A model generated the notes under the pieces. The model did not search any database and was not told where the DNA came from. It worked only from the letters and a program-made list of their open reading frames with translations. Positions 53,974 to 61,988 of a DNA stretch of 64,000 bases are shown piece after piece (position 1 is the stretch's first letter; each line of letters begins with the position of its first letter). The stretch is from Egibacteraceae bacterium (GTDB lineage: Bacteria > Actinomycetota > Nitriliruptoria > Euzebyales > Egibacteraceae): the NCBI GenBank assembly GCA_035540635.1, contig DATLGH010000045.1, positions 1 to 64,000 of the forward strand, read 5' to 3'. The position numbers and the translations under genes were made by a program.

Positions 53974-53978
53974 GGACC

Positions 53979-54899
53979 ATGCCCATCCCTTCAGTCGACA
54001 AGATCTGGATGGACGGTGACCTCGTCGATTGGGAGGATGCGCAGGTCCACATCCTCACGCCGACGCTGCACTACGGGTGGGGCGTGTTCGAGGGCATCCG
54101 CGCCTACGCGACCCACCGTGGGCCTGCGATCTTCCAGCACCGCAGGCACATGGAGCGCCTGCACCGCTCCGCGCGGATCCTCCAGATGGAGGTGCCCTTC
54201 GGCGTCGACGAGCTCATGGAGGCCACCCGCGAGCTCATCCGCGTCAACGACGTCGAGTCCTGCTACATCCGCCCGCTCGTGTACCTGGGCTACGGCGAGA
54301 TGGGCCTCAACCCCCTCCCGAGCCCGGTGCGGGTGTCGATCGCGATCTGGCCGTGGGGCACCTACCTCGGTGACGAGGGGCTGCAGAACGGGGTCAGGGC
54401 GAAGGTGTCGTCGTGGGTGCGCATCGGCACGAACATGATCCCGACCGGCACGAAGGCCTGTGGCGTGTACATCAACTCCTCCCTGGCCAAGGTCGAGGCG
54501 CTGAAGGCCGGCTACGACGAGGCCATCCTGCTCAACGAGCACGGCCACGTCGCCGAGGGCTCCGGCGAGAACGTCTTCGTGGTCCGCGACGGCACGCTGC
54601 TCACCCCGCCGCTCGCCGAGGGAGTGCTGCGCGGCATAACCCGCGACTCCGTGATCGAGCTGGCCACCGACCTCGACATCCCCTTCTCCGAGACGACGCT
54701 GCTGCGCCAGGACCTCTACCTCGCCGACGAGGCGTTCTACACCGGCACCGCCGCTGAGGTGGTGCCGATCCGCTCCGTCGACGACCGTGACATCGGGGCG
54801 CCAGGGCCGGTCACGAAGCAGCTGCAGGACCTCTTCTTCGACGTCGTGAAGGGCAAGAACGACCGGTACAAGCACATGGTCGACTACGTGCGGGAGTAA
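53979..54899 (+). CDS. ilvE: Branched-chain amino-acid aminotransferase
   Basis: A 306-residue class-IV PLP aminotransferase, the last step of Val, Leu and Ile synthesis. [20 protein letters not shown] and [20 protein letters not shown] start the fold; [20 protein letters not shown] contains the PLP lysine; [20 protein letters not shown] and [20 protein letters not shown] follow. Length fits E. coli IlvE. TGAGGA precedes the ATG at 53979. The frame is open far upstream without conserved residues. Confidence 0.96.
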   Translation: MPIPSVDKIWMDGDLVDWEDAQVHILTPTLHYGWGVFEGIRAYATHRGPAIFQHRRHMERLHRSARILQMEVPFGVDELMEATRELIRVNDVESCYIRPLVYLGYGEMGLNPLPSPVRVSIAIWPWGTYLGDEGLQNGVRAKVSSWVRIGTNMIPTGTKACGVYINSSLAKVEALKAGYDEAILLNEHGHVAEGSGENVFVVRDGTLLTPPLAEGVLRGITRDSVIELATDLDIPFSETTLLRQDLYLADEAFYTGTAAEVVPIRSVDDRDIGAPGPVTKQLQDLFFDVVKGKNDRYKHMVDYVRE

Positions 54900-55059
54900 A
54901 GAGACCACACGCACCTGGCCCGCGTCCGCGGCTGCATCCCGCGGCTGCCGAGCGGCGCGCTTGTGCGGCCGACCGCGACCCGGCACACTCCAGGGGATGT
55001 TCGCCTCGCAGCTCGAGTCCGCGCGCCACCCGTCGGCGTGTTGCGGCGCGCGCGCCCGC

Positions 55060-55095
55060 ATGGCGGCGACCATCATCATTGGACCGCTCCTGTAG
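55060..55095 (+). CDS. Isoleucine-type leader peptide of cimA
   Basis: An 11-codon ORF, MAATIIIGPLL, ending TAG 99 bases before cimA. Three consecutive Ile codons (ATC, ATC, ATT), then two Leu, match the end products of the pathway: citramalate synthase starts isoleucine synthesis and ilvE lies just upstream. Codon-run leader peptides of this kind control amino-acid operons by ribosome stalling. Weakness: no obvious Shine-Dalgarno before the ATG and short length. The call rests on codon content and position only. Confidence 0.6.
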   Translation: MAATIIIGPLL

Positions 55096-55168
55096 GACCG
55101 GTTGCCCGTGCCGGCCCGCAGGAGCGGCGGCACGGAGCAGTGCCCCCGCCACCTCGCAGCCGGAGCGG
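55084..55168 (+). promoter_or_regulatory. Alternative RNA pairings downstream of the Ile leader
   Basis: CCGCTCC in the leader (55084-55090) is complementary to GGAGCGG at 55121-55127 and again at 55162-55168. The first GGAGCGG sits in the loop of an 8-bp hairpin CCGTGCCG / CGGCACGG (55106-55135). That hairpin also competes with GGCAC / GTGCC (55129-55144). Such mutually exclusive pairings are typical of attenuators. The remaining 160 bases upstream hold only a 10-bp direct repeat, CCGCGGCTGC, near 54925-54948 and a weak promoter-like TTGTGC at 54961-54966. Confidence 0.5.
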
Positions 55169-55194
55169 GCAGCCCCCGAGAACAAGGTGGGCTC

Positions 55195-56901
55195 GTGGCT
55201 CGCAACCTCCTCGCAGCAGGGCTGCACGCACCGGTGGACGTCACGCCCGTGGACGTCTACGACACGACGTTGCGCGACGGCACGCAGCGCGAAGGCATCT
55301 CGCTCACCGTGGCCGACAAGCTGCGGGTCGCGGCGGAGATCGACTCGCTCGGTGTCAGCTACATCGAGGGTGGGTGGCCGGGTGCGAACCCAAAGGACAC
55401 TGAGTTCTTCCGCCGGGTGGCCGCGGGCGAGCTGCAGCTGCGCCGCGCCGTGCTCACCGCCTTCGGCATGACCCGCCGCCCGGGTGGCGCGGCGGGGAAC
55501 GACCCGACCCTCGCTGCGCTGCTCGAGGCCGCGACGCCGGTCGTGTGCCTCGTCGGCAAGTCCGACATCCTTCACGTCACCGAGGCGCTCGGGACGACGG
55601 CGGAGGAGAACCTCGCCATGGTCGCCGACTCCGTGCGCCTGCTGCGGCGTGAGGGGCGCCGGGTGTTCTTCGACGCCGAGCACTTCTTCGACGGCCATGC
55701 GCGCGACCCGTCCTACGCGCTGGAGGTGCTCGCCGCGGCGGCCGGCGCCGGCGCCGAGTGCGTCGTGCTGTGCGACACGAACGGCGGGGCCCTGCCCGAC
55801 CGGGTCGAGGCCGTCGTTCGCGAGGTCGTCGGTGTCCTCGGCGACACCCAGGTGGGCGTGCATGTGCACAACGACACCGACTGCGCCGTCGCCAACTCGC
55901 TCGTGGCGGTGCATGGAGGCGCGACCCACGTGCAGGGCACCGTGAACGGCATCGGGGAGCGCTGCGGCAACGCGAACCTCATGTCGATCATCCCCAACCT
56001 CAAGGTCAAGCTCGGCATGGACGTCGTGGGCGACGACGACCTGCGGCGGCTGTCGCACGTCGCGCACGCCGTCGCGGAGGTGATGAACACCACGCCGGAC
56101 CCCCACGCGCCGTACGTCGGCCACGCCGCCTTCGCGCACAAGGCCGGGCTGCACGTCTCGGCGCTGGCGAAGCGCGAGGACCTCTACCAGCACGTCGAGC
56201 CGGCCAGGGTCGGAAACGTTCTGCGGCTGCTCGTGAGCGAGCTCGCCGGACGCTCGACGGTCGTGCTGAAGGGCAGGGACTTCGGTCTCGATCTCACCGC
56301 CGACGGGGACGCGGTGAACCGCATCCTCGGCCGGGTCAAGGAGCTCGAGCACGCCGGCTATGCCTTCGAGGCGGCCGACGCCTCCTTCGAGCTGCTCGTC
56401 CGCAGCGAGATGGGCGAGGACGTGCATGCGTTCACGCTCGAGAGCTTCCGGATCATCGTCGAGCGGCGGGAGGACGGACGCATGGTCGCCGAGGCCACCA
56501 TCAAGCTGTGGGTCCCGGGTGAGGGCGACGCCGGCGGGCGGGGATATCGGGGTGAGGGCGTCGCCGGAGGCGACGCCGGCGGGCGGGGATATCGGGGTGA
56601 GCGGCTCATCGGGACGGGTGAGGGCAACGGCCCCGTCGACGCGCTCGACCAGGCCTTCCGCGCCGCGGTGAACGGCCGGTTCCCCGGGCTCGCGAAGCTG
56701 CACCTCGCCGACTACAAGGCCCGCATCCTCGACTCGGACTCCGGCACCGCTGCGACGACCCGGGTACTGATCCGCTCGAGCAACGGCGAGCGCGAGTGGG
56801 ACACCGTCGGCGTGTCGGCGAACGTGATCGAGGCGTCGTGGCTGGCCATGGCCGATGCGTACACCTACGGCCTGCGCGAGCAGCAGGACGCGGATGCGTG
56901 A
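55195..56901 (+). CDS. cimA: Citramalate synthase
   Basis: A 568-residue HMGL-family enzyme from the GTG at 55195, preceded by AAGGTGGG. VDVYDTTLRDGTQREGISLT, YIEGGWPGANPKDTEFFRRV, VHVHNDTDCAVANSLVAVHG (metal His) and VNGIGERCGNANLMSIIPNL mark it as CimA rather than LeuA. It condenses pyruvate and acetyl-CoA to citramalate, giving isoleucine without threonine deaminase. The C-terminal LeuA-type regulatory domain follows a linker with a 15-residue duplication (GDAGGRGYRGE twice) at about residues 444-470. It follows the Ile leader. An alternative GTG is at 55234. Confidence 0.93.
   Translation: MARNLLAAGLHAPVDVTPVDVYDTTLRDGTQREGISLTVADKLRVAAEIDSLGVSYIEGGWPGANPKDTEFFRRVAAGELQLRRAVLTAFGMTRRPGGAAGNDPTLAALLEAATPVVCLVGKSDILHVTEALGTTAEENLAMVADSVRLLRREGRRVFFDAEHFFDGHARDPSYALEVLAAAAGAGAECVVLCDTNGGALPDRVEAVVREVVGVLGDTQVGVHVHNDTDCAVANSLVAVHGGATHVQGTVNGIGERCGNANLMSIIPNLKVKLGMDVVGDDDLRRLSHVAHAVAEVMNTTPDPHAPYVGHAAFAHKAGLHVSALAKREDLYQHVEPARVGNVLRLLVSELAGRSTVVLKGRDFGLDLTADGDAVNRILGRVKELEHAGYAFEAADASFELLVRSEMGEDVHAFTLESFRIIVERREDGRMVAEATIKLWVPGEGDAGGRGYRGEGVAGGDAGGRGYRGERLIGTGEGNGPVDALDQAFRAAVNGRFPGLAKLHLADYKARILDSDSGTAATTRVLIRSSNGEREWDTVGVSANVIEASWLAMADAYTYGLREQQDADA
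56524..56601 (+). repeat. In-frame 33-bp direct repeat inside cimA
   Basis: The same 33 bases occur at 56524-56556 and 56569-56601, separated by 12 bases, giving a 45-bp period. Both encode GDAGGRGYRGE in the linker before the regulatory domain. The spacer GGCGTCGCCGGA with the next GGCGACGCC forms a 9-bp hairpin. It is in frame, so cimA stays open. Confidence 0.9.
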
Positions 56902-57017
56902 CCGGCCGCCACCGGGCGCTCGTCATCGCCGGCGCGGGACGTCGTACGCGCCTCCGTGTCCGAGGCGCCGCCACTGCCAAGCTCGGGGGCGCCACGGGAA
57001 GGGCCGTAGCGGTCGGC

Positions 57018-57023
57018 TAGGCT
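57018..57023 (+). promoter_or_regulatory. -10 element upstream of the FAA hydrolase gene
   Basis: TAGGCT lies 34 bases before the GTG at 57057; CAAGGAG six bases before it is the ribosome site. The 155-base gap after cimA has no gene. Confidence 0.35.
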
Positions 57024-57056
57024 TCCGGGCGCGACCCCCGTGCAAGGAGCCGTGCC

Positions 57057-57866
57057 GTGCGCATCGTCCGTGTCTCGCGCCCTGACGGCCCCGAGTTCGG
57101 CGTGGTCCGCGACGGCCACGTCGTCCTCGTCGAGGGCCATCCATTCACCGAGTTCCGCCTCACGAACCAGGCAGCCGCACTCGACAAGGCTCGCCTCCTC
57201 GCGCCGATCATCCCCTCCAAGATCTTCTGCGTCGGCAAGAATTACGCCGACCACGCCGCCGAGATGGGTGGTGACGTGCCCGCGGAGCCGCTCGTCTTCT
57301 CGAAGCCGAGCACCGCGGTGATCGGACCGGGTGAGCCGGTGCGCCTGCCGGTGCTCTCCGGGGAGGTCCACCACGAGGCGGAGCTCGCGGTGGTGGTCGG
57401 GGTGCTCGCGAGGAAGGTGCCCGCCAAGCGGGCGCTCGGCTACGTGTTCGGCTACACCTGCGCGAACGACGTCACCGCTCGGGACCTGCAGGCCCGCGAC
57501 GGCCAGTGGACGCGCGCGAAGGGCTTCGACTCCTTCTGCCCGCTCGGTCCCTGGATCGACACGGCGGTGGACCCCACCGACGGTCTGGCGGTGCGGTGTC
57601 GCGTCAACGGCGAGCTGCGCCAGGACGGCTCGACCGCCGACCTCGTGTTCGGGGTCGCCGAGCTCGTGGCGTACTGCTCGGCCTTCGCGACGTTGCTGCC
57701 GGGCGACGTCATCCTCACCGGCACGCCCGCCGGTGTCGGGCCGCTGGCGGACGGCGACACCGTCGAGGTCGAGATCGGCGGGCTCGGCTCCCTCGTCAAC
57801 CCGGTGCAGGCCGAGCAGGCAGGGCTCGGCGAAGGCGGCGACGAGGCGGGTCGGGCCCCGCGTTAG
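57057..57866 (+). CDS. Fumarylacetoacetate hydrolase family protein
   Basis: A 269-residue protein. An N-terminal about 70-residue region ([20 protein letters not shown]) precedes the FAH domain: [48 protein letters not shown] (metal acids), [18 protein letters not shown] and [20 protein letters not shown]. Members hydrolyse or decarboxylate diketo acids (for example oxaloacetate or aromatic ring-cleavage products). Substrate unknown. CAAGGAG precedes the GTG. The stop codon TAG lies within the TAGCCT box ahead of gltX. Confidence 0.9.
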   Translation: MRIVRVSRPDGPEFGVVRDGHVVLVEGHPFTEFRLTNQAAALDKARLLAPIIPSKIFCVGKNYADHAAEMGGDVPAEPLVFSKPSTAVIGPGEPVRLPVLSGEVHHEAELAVVVGVLARKVPAKRALGYVFGYTCANDVTARDLQARDGQWTRAKGFDSFCPLGPWIDTAVDPTDGLAVRCRVNGELRQDGSTADLVFGVAELVAYCSAFATLLPGDVILTGTPAGVGPLADGDTVEVEIGGLGSLVNPVQAEQAGLGEGGDEAGRAPR

Positions 57867-57869
57867 CCT
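57864..57869 (+). promoter_or_regulatory. Possible -10 element for gltX
   Basis: TAGCCT overlaps the stop of the preceding gene and lies 43 bases before the gltX ATG. No clear -35. Weak motif evidence. Confidence 0.3.
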
Positions 57870-57911
57870 GTCGGTGCCCCGAGCCCTTCCCGCCCATCTC
57901 GAGAGAACCCC

Positions 57912-59432
57912 ATGGCCCTCCCACGCGTCCGCATCGCGCCGGCTCCGAGCGGGTGGTTGCACGTAGGCAACGCCCGCACCGCCCTCTACAACTGGCTGCA
58001 CGCACGGGGCAGCGGGGGGGCCTTCATCCTACGCGTGGAGGACACCGACGCCGACAGGGTCGCCCCGGAGGCCTACGAGGGCATCTACGAGGCCTTGCGG
58101 TGGCTCGGGCTGGACTGGGACGAGGGCCCCGGGCGCGGCGGTCCCCACGGCCCCTACCTGCAGAGCGAGCGCACGCCGCTGTACGCCGCGGTGACCGCCG
58201 CCCTGTTGCAGGCCGGCTACGCGTACGACGCCTACGAGACCCCCGAGGAGCTGGAGGCGGACCGCCGCGCGGCGCAGGCGCAGGGTCGCCCGCCCGGCTA
58301 TTCCGGCGCACAGCGCGACCTCGACCAGGAGCTGCGGGAGGCCTACCTGGCCGAGGGCCGGCAGCCGGTCGTGCGCCTTTGCACCCCCGACGATGGTGAG
58401 GTGTCCTTCGAGGACCGCATCCGTGGACCGATCACGTTCGCGTGGAAGGACGTCTCCGACTTCATCATCCAGCGCGCCGACGGCTCGCCGACGTACTTCC
58501 TCGCCAACGCCGTCGACGACCTCGCGATGGGCATCACGCTCGTCGCCCGGGGCGAGGACCTCCTTTCCGCCACGCCCCGCCAGCTGCTCGTCTACGACGC
58601 CGTGCTCGAGGGCGGCCTGCTCGACCGGCTGCTGGCCGAAAACGCGTTTCCGCCCCGCCCCGCCGACGCGGAGATTCCCGCCTTCGCACACCTGCCGCTG
58701 CTCGTCGGCGAGGACCGCAAGCCGCTGTCGAAGCGGCACGGCGCCGTCGCCGTCGACGAGTTCCGCCGCCAGGGCTTCCTGCCCGACACCATGGTGAACT
58801 TCCTCGCCCTGTGCGGGTGGAGCTACGACGACCGCAGGGAGCGCTTCGAGCGTGAGGAGCTCACGGAGAAGTTCTCGTTCGACCGCGTGGGTCGCAACCC
58901 CGCGTTCTTCGACACGACGAAGCTGCGCAACATGAACGGAGAGCGGATCAAGGAGCTCTCCGACAGCGCGCTCGCCGAGCTCCTCGTGCCCTATCTCAAC
59001 GCGGAAGGCCTCGTGGGGCTGCCGGCGACGCCCGAGGAGCAGCGACTGCTGCTCGCCCTCGCCCCCCTCCTCCGCGAGCGCATCCAGACGCTTGGCGAGG
59101 CGCTGCCGCTCGTGGCCTTCTGCTTCCGCGACGAGGTCGTCTTCGACGACGCCGCCGTCGCGAAGCATCTGAAAGGCCGCGCCGGCGAGGTCCTCGACGC
59201 CGCCGCGTCGGCCCTCGAGGCGGGGGGGGAGTGGTCCGCCGAGGCGATCATGGAGGCGCTCGACGGCGTGGCCGAATCGCTCGGGCTCGGACGCGGCAAG
59301 ACCTTCCAGCCCGTGCGGGTGGCCGTCGCCGGGGCTGCGGTCAGCCCCCCGCTGCCCGAGACGCTCGCCCTGCTCGACCGCGCCGTCGTCGTGGACCGAA
59401 TCCGGGCCGCCCGCAAGCGCGTCGCCGGGTGA
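57912..59432 (+). CDS. gltX: Glutamyl-tRNA synthetase
   Basis: A 506-residue class-I synthetase. The HIGH motif is PAPSGWLHVGNARTALYNW, the KMSKS motif is DRKPLSKRHGAVAVDEFRRQ, and FSFDRVGRNPAFFDTTKLRN plus the C-terminal helical domain match bacterial GltX. It charges tRNA-Glu, and in bacteria without GlnRS also tRNA-Gln for later amidation. Both cognate tRNA genes follow directly (59493 and 59593), an unusually neat placement. GAGAGAA precedes the ATG. Whether it is discriminating cannot be read from these residues alone. Confidence 0.96.
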   Translation: MALPRVRIAPAPSGWLHVGNARTALYNWLHARGSGGAFILRVEDTDADRVAPEAYEGIYEALRWLGLDWDEGPGRGGPHGPYLQSERTPLYAAVTAALLQAGYAYDAYETPEELEADRRAAQAQGRPPGYSGAQRDLDQELREAYLAEGRQPVVRLCTPDDGEVSFEDRIRGPITFAWKDVSDFIIQRADGSPTYFLANAVDDLAMGITLVARGEDLLSATPRQLLVYDAVLEGGLLDRLLAENAFPPRPADAEIPAFAHLPLLVGEDRKPLSKRHGAVAVDEFRRQGFLPDTMVNFLALCGWSYDDRRERFEREELTEKFSFDRVGRNPAFFDTTKLRNMNGERIKELSDSALAELLVPYLNAEGLVGLPATPEEQRLLLALAPLLRERIQTLGEALPLVAFCFRDEVVFDDAAVAKHLKGRAGEVLDAAASALEAGGEWSAEAIMEALDGVAESLGLGRGKTFQPVRVAVAGAAVSPPLPETLALLDRAVVVDRIRAARKRVAG

Positions 59433-59451
59433 CCACCGTCCGACGGGGCGT

Positions 59452-59480
59452 TTGAAGGCGCCGTGAGCCGCTGCTACCGT
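59452..59480 (+). promoter_or_regulatory. Promoter of the tRNA-Gln/tRNA-Glu pair
   Basis: TTGAAG at 59452-59457 and TACCGT at 59475-59480 with an ideal 17-base spacer. The expected start (about 59487) lies six bases before the tRNA-Gln gene. Good motif match. Confidence 0.6.
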
Positions 59481-59492
59481 GGGGGCCGCCCT

Positions 59493-59564
59493 TCGGGGGT
59501 GGTGTAATCGGTAACACGACTGGTTCTGGTCCAGTTATTGAGGGTTCGAGTCCTTCCCCCCGAG
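59493..59564 (+). tRNA. tRNA-Gln(CTG)
   Basis: 72-base cloverleaf: acceptor TCGGGGG pairs with CCCCCGA, discriminator G64; anticodon stem ACTGG / CCAGT with loop TTCTGGT giving anticodon CTG; T-arm GAGGG-TTCGAGT-CCTTC. No CCA is encoded. It sits 60 bases after gltX and under its own promoter, followed by tRNA-Glu. Confidence 0.95.
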
Positions 59565-59592
59565 CGAGGGTGTCTGGCATAGACGCCCTTCT

Positions 59593-59665
59593 GGTCCCGT
59601 CGTCTAGCGGCCAAGGACGCCGCCCTCTCAAGGCGGTAACGCGGGTTCAAATCCCGTCGGGACTA
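59593..59665 (+). tRNA. tRNA-Glu(CTC)
   Basis: 73-base cloverleaf: acceptor GGTCCCG pairs with CGGGACT (one G-T), discriminator A; anticodon stem GCCGCC / GGCGG region with loop CTCTCAA giving anticodon CTC; T-loop TTCAAAT between GCGGG and CCCGT. CCA not encoded. 28 bases after tRNA-Gln, probably one transcript. Confidence 0.95.
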
Positions 59666-59839
59666 CTCAGTGACAAGGTCAGCAGGACCTCGGCTTTCCC
59701 AGGGCCCAACCGCTGCGGTTCGTAACGACGCAGGGTACGAGCGTCGCACCAGCCGGACCGGCGCAGAGGAGCGGCCCGGCGTTTGTGGACGACGGCGTCG
59801 GGCAGCATCGGCGGACCGCCCTACGACTGGAGCAGACCC

Positions 59840-60040
59840 ATGTCTGATGCACCCCGCAACGAGGAGGACGTCGAGGAGCTACGCGACGCCGCGCGGGAGC
59901 TCGGCGTCGACCGCACCGAGGACAAGGACGCGGACGATCTGCTCGAGGCGGCGCAGCGGGCCCAGGGCGATTCGACGTCGTCGCCGACGAACCCCGACTG
60001 GCAGAAGGACGGCCCCCGCGACGACGTCGCGGGCGCGTAG
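59840..60040 (+). CDS. Small acidic uncharacterised protein
   Basis: A 66-residue hydrophilic protein from the ATG at 59840, opening MSDAPRNEEDVEELRDAARE and ending in a low-complexity Pro/Asp/Gly tail. Rich in Asp and Glu, predicted to be helical then disordered. No family recognised; resembles the many short acidic proteins of actinobacteria. Convergent with prfC, whose end lies 31 bases away. Confidence 0.55.
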   Translation: MSDAPRNEEDVEELRDAARELGVDRTEDKDADDLLEAAQRAQGDSTSSPTNPDWQKDGPRDDVAGA

Positions 60041-60071
60041 CACCCGACAGGACTCGCTTCCGGAGTGGCCG

Positions 60072-61682
60072 TCAGCGGCGGCGCAAGCCCAACTCGGCGA
60101 ACGTAACGTCCGGAAGGTCCTCGCGGGCCCACCGCAGGGCGTGCTCGGAGGCGAACAGCACGAGCGTGCGGCCCGCGGCGTCCTCGACGAGGGCGGTCCC
60201 GCGCTGGGCGCGAACGCGGCCCGCGTCGGCGAAGTCGATCTGGCGGGCGAGCTCCCACGGGGCTGGCGACAGCGTGACGTCACAGCCGAACTCGTTGGCC
60301 ATCCGGTACTGCGCGACCTCGAACTGCAGCCGGCCGACGCCGGCAAAGATCGGCTCCTGGTCGCCGAAGTCGGGCCGGCGCAGCACCTGCACCACGCCCT
60401 CCTCGGCAAGCTCGACGAGCCCCGCGCGGAACTGCTTGTACCGGGTGGAGTCCCGGTTGCGCACGGTCGCGAAGACCTCGGGGGAGAAGGTCGGGATCGG
60501 GGGGAAAGCCACTGGCGGGCCGTCGTAGAGGGTGTCACCGACCTGCAACCCCGTCGCGTTCACCACGCCGACGATGTCGCCGGGCACCGCCTCGTCGACG
60601 GTCTGCCGGTCGCGGGCGAAGAGCTGGTGGGCGTAGCGGAGCTGGTAGCGGCGGCCGGTGCGCGCGAGCGTCGCGGTCATCCCGCGGGAGAACCGCCCGC
60701 TGTTGACGCGGACGAAGGCGATGCGGTCGCGGTGACGCGGGTCCATGTTCGCCTGCACCTTGAAGACCATGCCGCTGAAGGGGGCGTCGAGGGGCCGCAC
60801 CCCCCCCGGGTTCGCGGTCGGCTGCGGGGCGGGAGGGGGGGCGAGCTCCGCGAAGCCCTCGAGCAGCAGGCGCACCCCGAAGTTCGCGAGGGCGCTGCCG
60901 AAGTACACGGGCGTCTGGCGGCCGGAGCGGAACGCTGCGATGTCGAGCCAACGCTCGTCGGCGTCGAGCAGCTCCACCTCCTCCATCGCCTCGGCCCACC
61001 GGTCGGGGGGGCACGCCCCGACCTCCGCCTTCTCGAGCGGGACGCGCTCCTCCTCGCCGACCGTGGACCCGTGCGCGGTGCGGTCGAACCGGACGAGCTC
61101 ACCCGCGGACCGGTGGACGATGCCGGCGAAGTCCGCGCCGTCGGCCACCGGCCACGTCATAGGGACGGGCTCGAGACCGATCCGCTCGCCGATCTCGTCG
61201 AGCAGACCGAGGGGCGGCAGCCCGGGACGGTCGCACTTGTTCACGAACGTGACGATCGGCAGCCCGCGCTCGTGGCACACCCCGAAGAGCTTGAGCGTCT
61301 GCGGTTCCAGGCCCTTCGCGCTGTCGAGCACCATCACCGCGGCATCGGCTGCGCACAGCGTCCGGTAGGTGTCCTCGCTGAAGTCGGCGTGGCCGGGAGT
61401 GTCGAGCAGGTTGAAGTGCCATCCGCCGTAGGTGAAGTGCAGCACGGTGGAGGAGATCGAGATCCCTCGCTGGCGTTCGAGCTCCATCCAGTCGCTCGTG
61501 GTGGACCGGGCGACCTTGCGGGACTGGACCGCGCCGGCCTCGTGCACCGCCCCCGAGTAGAGCAGCAGCTTCTCCGTCAGTGTCGTCTTGCCCGCGTCGG
61601 GATGGCTGATGATCGCGAACGTGCGGCGGCGCTCGACCTCGCGGAGCAGGGCAGGGTCGGCTACCGGGAGCTCGGGGGGCAT
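60072..61682 (-). CDS. prfC: Peptide chain release factor 3
   Basis: A 536-residue translational GTPase close to E. coli RF3 (529). G1 is IISHPDAGKTTLTEKLL, G3 is LLDTPGHADFSEDTYRTLCA, G4 is TFVNKCDRP, and TLCAADAAVMVLDSAKGLEP follows. Later RF3-typical segments are FRSGRQTPVYFGSALANFGV and FKVQANMDPRHRDRIAFVRV. It recycles RF1/RF2 after peptide release. The ATG at 61682 opens MPPELPVADPALLREVER. RF3 is patchy in actinobacteria, so its presence is worth noting. Confidence 0.95.
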   Translation of the reverse strand: MPPELPVADPALLREVERRRTFAIISHPDAGKTTLTEKLLLYSGAVHEAGAVQSRKVARSTTSDWMELERQRGISISSTVLHFTYGGWHFNLLDTPGHADFSEDTYRTLCAADAAVMVLDSAKGLEPQTLKLFGVCHERGLPIVTFVNKCDRPGLPPLGLLDEIGERIGLEPVPMTWPVADGADFAGIVHRSAGELVRFDRTAHGSTVGEEERVPLEKAEVGACPPDRWAEAMEEVELLDADERWLDIAAFRSGRQTPVYFGSALANFGVRLLLEGFAELAPPPAPQPTANPGGVRPLDAPFSGMVFKVQANMDPRHRDRIAFVRVNSGRFSRGMTATLARTGRRYQLRYAHQLFARDRQTVDEAVPGDIVGVVNATGLQVGDTLYDGPPVAFPPIPTFSPEVFATVRNRDSTRYKQFRAGLVELAEEGVVQVLRRPDFGDQEPIFAGVGRLQFEVAQYRMANEFGCDVTLSPAPWELARQIDFADAGRVRAQRGTALVEDAAGRTLVLFASEHALRWAREDLPDVTFAELGLRRR

Positions 61683-61752
61683 GAGGCCCAGCGTAGTCGG
61701 CCACCGTGGGCTGCGCCCGTCGCCCTGCTCCGCGGTGGCAACCGGGCGAGAG

Positions 61753-61758
61753 TAGGCT
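61753..61758 (+). promoter_or_regulatory. -10 element of a leaderless zinc-ribbon gene
   Basis: TAGGCT ends seven bases before the GTG at 61766, placing the transcript start at the start codon. No ribosome site precedes the GTG. No -35 was identified. Confidence 0.4.
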
Positions 61759-61765
61759 TGCGCGC

Positions 61766-61972
61766 GTGAACGCCGACGCGAGCACCCCCCGGGTCCTGCC
61801 GACCGAGTTCGGGGCCCTCGTGCTCACCGCGTACGACGGCGAGGAACGCACCTTCGCCACGCAGGCCGCCGACCCGGGCGAGCGCTGCTGGCGGTGCGAC
61901 ACGCCGGCGCGGGGGCCGCTCGACGACGCCGGGCTCTGCGGTCCGTGCGGCGCCGACCTGCGCGGTCCCTGA
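61766..61972 (+). CDS. Small zinc-ribbon protein
   Basis: A 68-residue protein: acidic N-terminal part (NADASTPRVLPTEFGALVLT) then a two-knuckle ribbon with CWRCDTPARGPLDDAGLCGP and CGAD, i.e. CxxC ... CxxC, a likely zinc site. Translation appears leaderless from GTG 61766. 16 bases before the ADP-ribosylglycohydrolase gene, probably co-transcribed. Function unknown. Confidence 0.65.
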   Translation: MNADASTPRVLPTEFGALVLTAYDGEERTFATQAADPGERCWRCDTPARGPLDDAGLCGPCGADLRGP

Positions 61973-61988
61973 CGGGGGAGCCCGCCTC

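Noticed and set aside
54900-55194. T-box riboswitch upstream of cimA
   Set aside because: No T-box consensus sequence or long specifier stem was seen. The Ile-codon leader ORF explains the region better.
56524-56601. The cimA repeat as part of a CRISPR array or transposon end
   Set aside because: Only two units, inside a coding frame, with a 12-base spacer; no cas genes or terminal inverted repeats.
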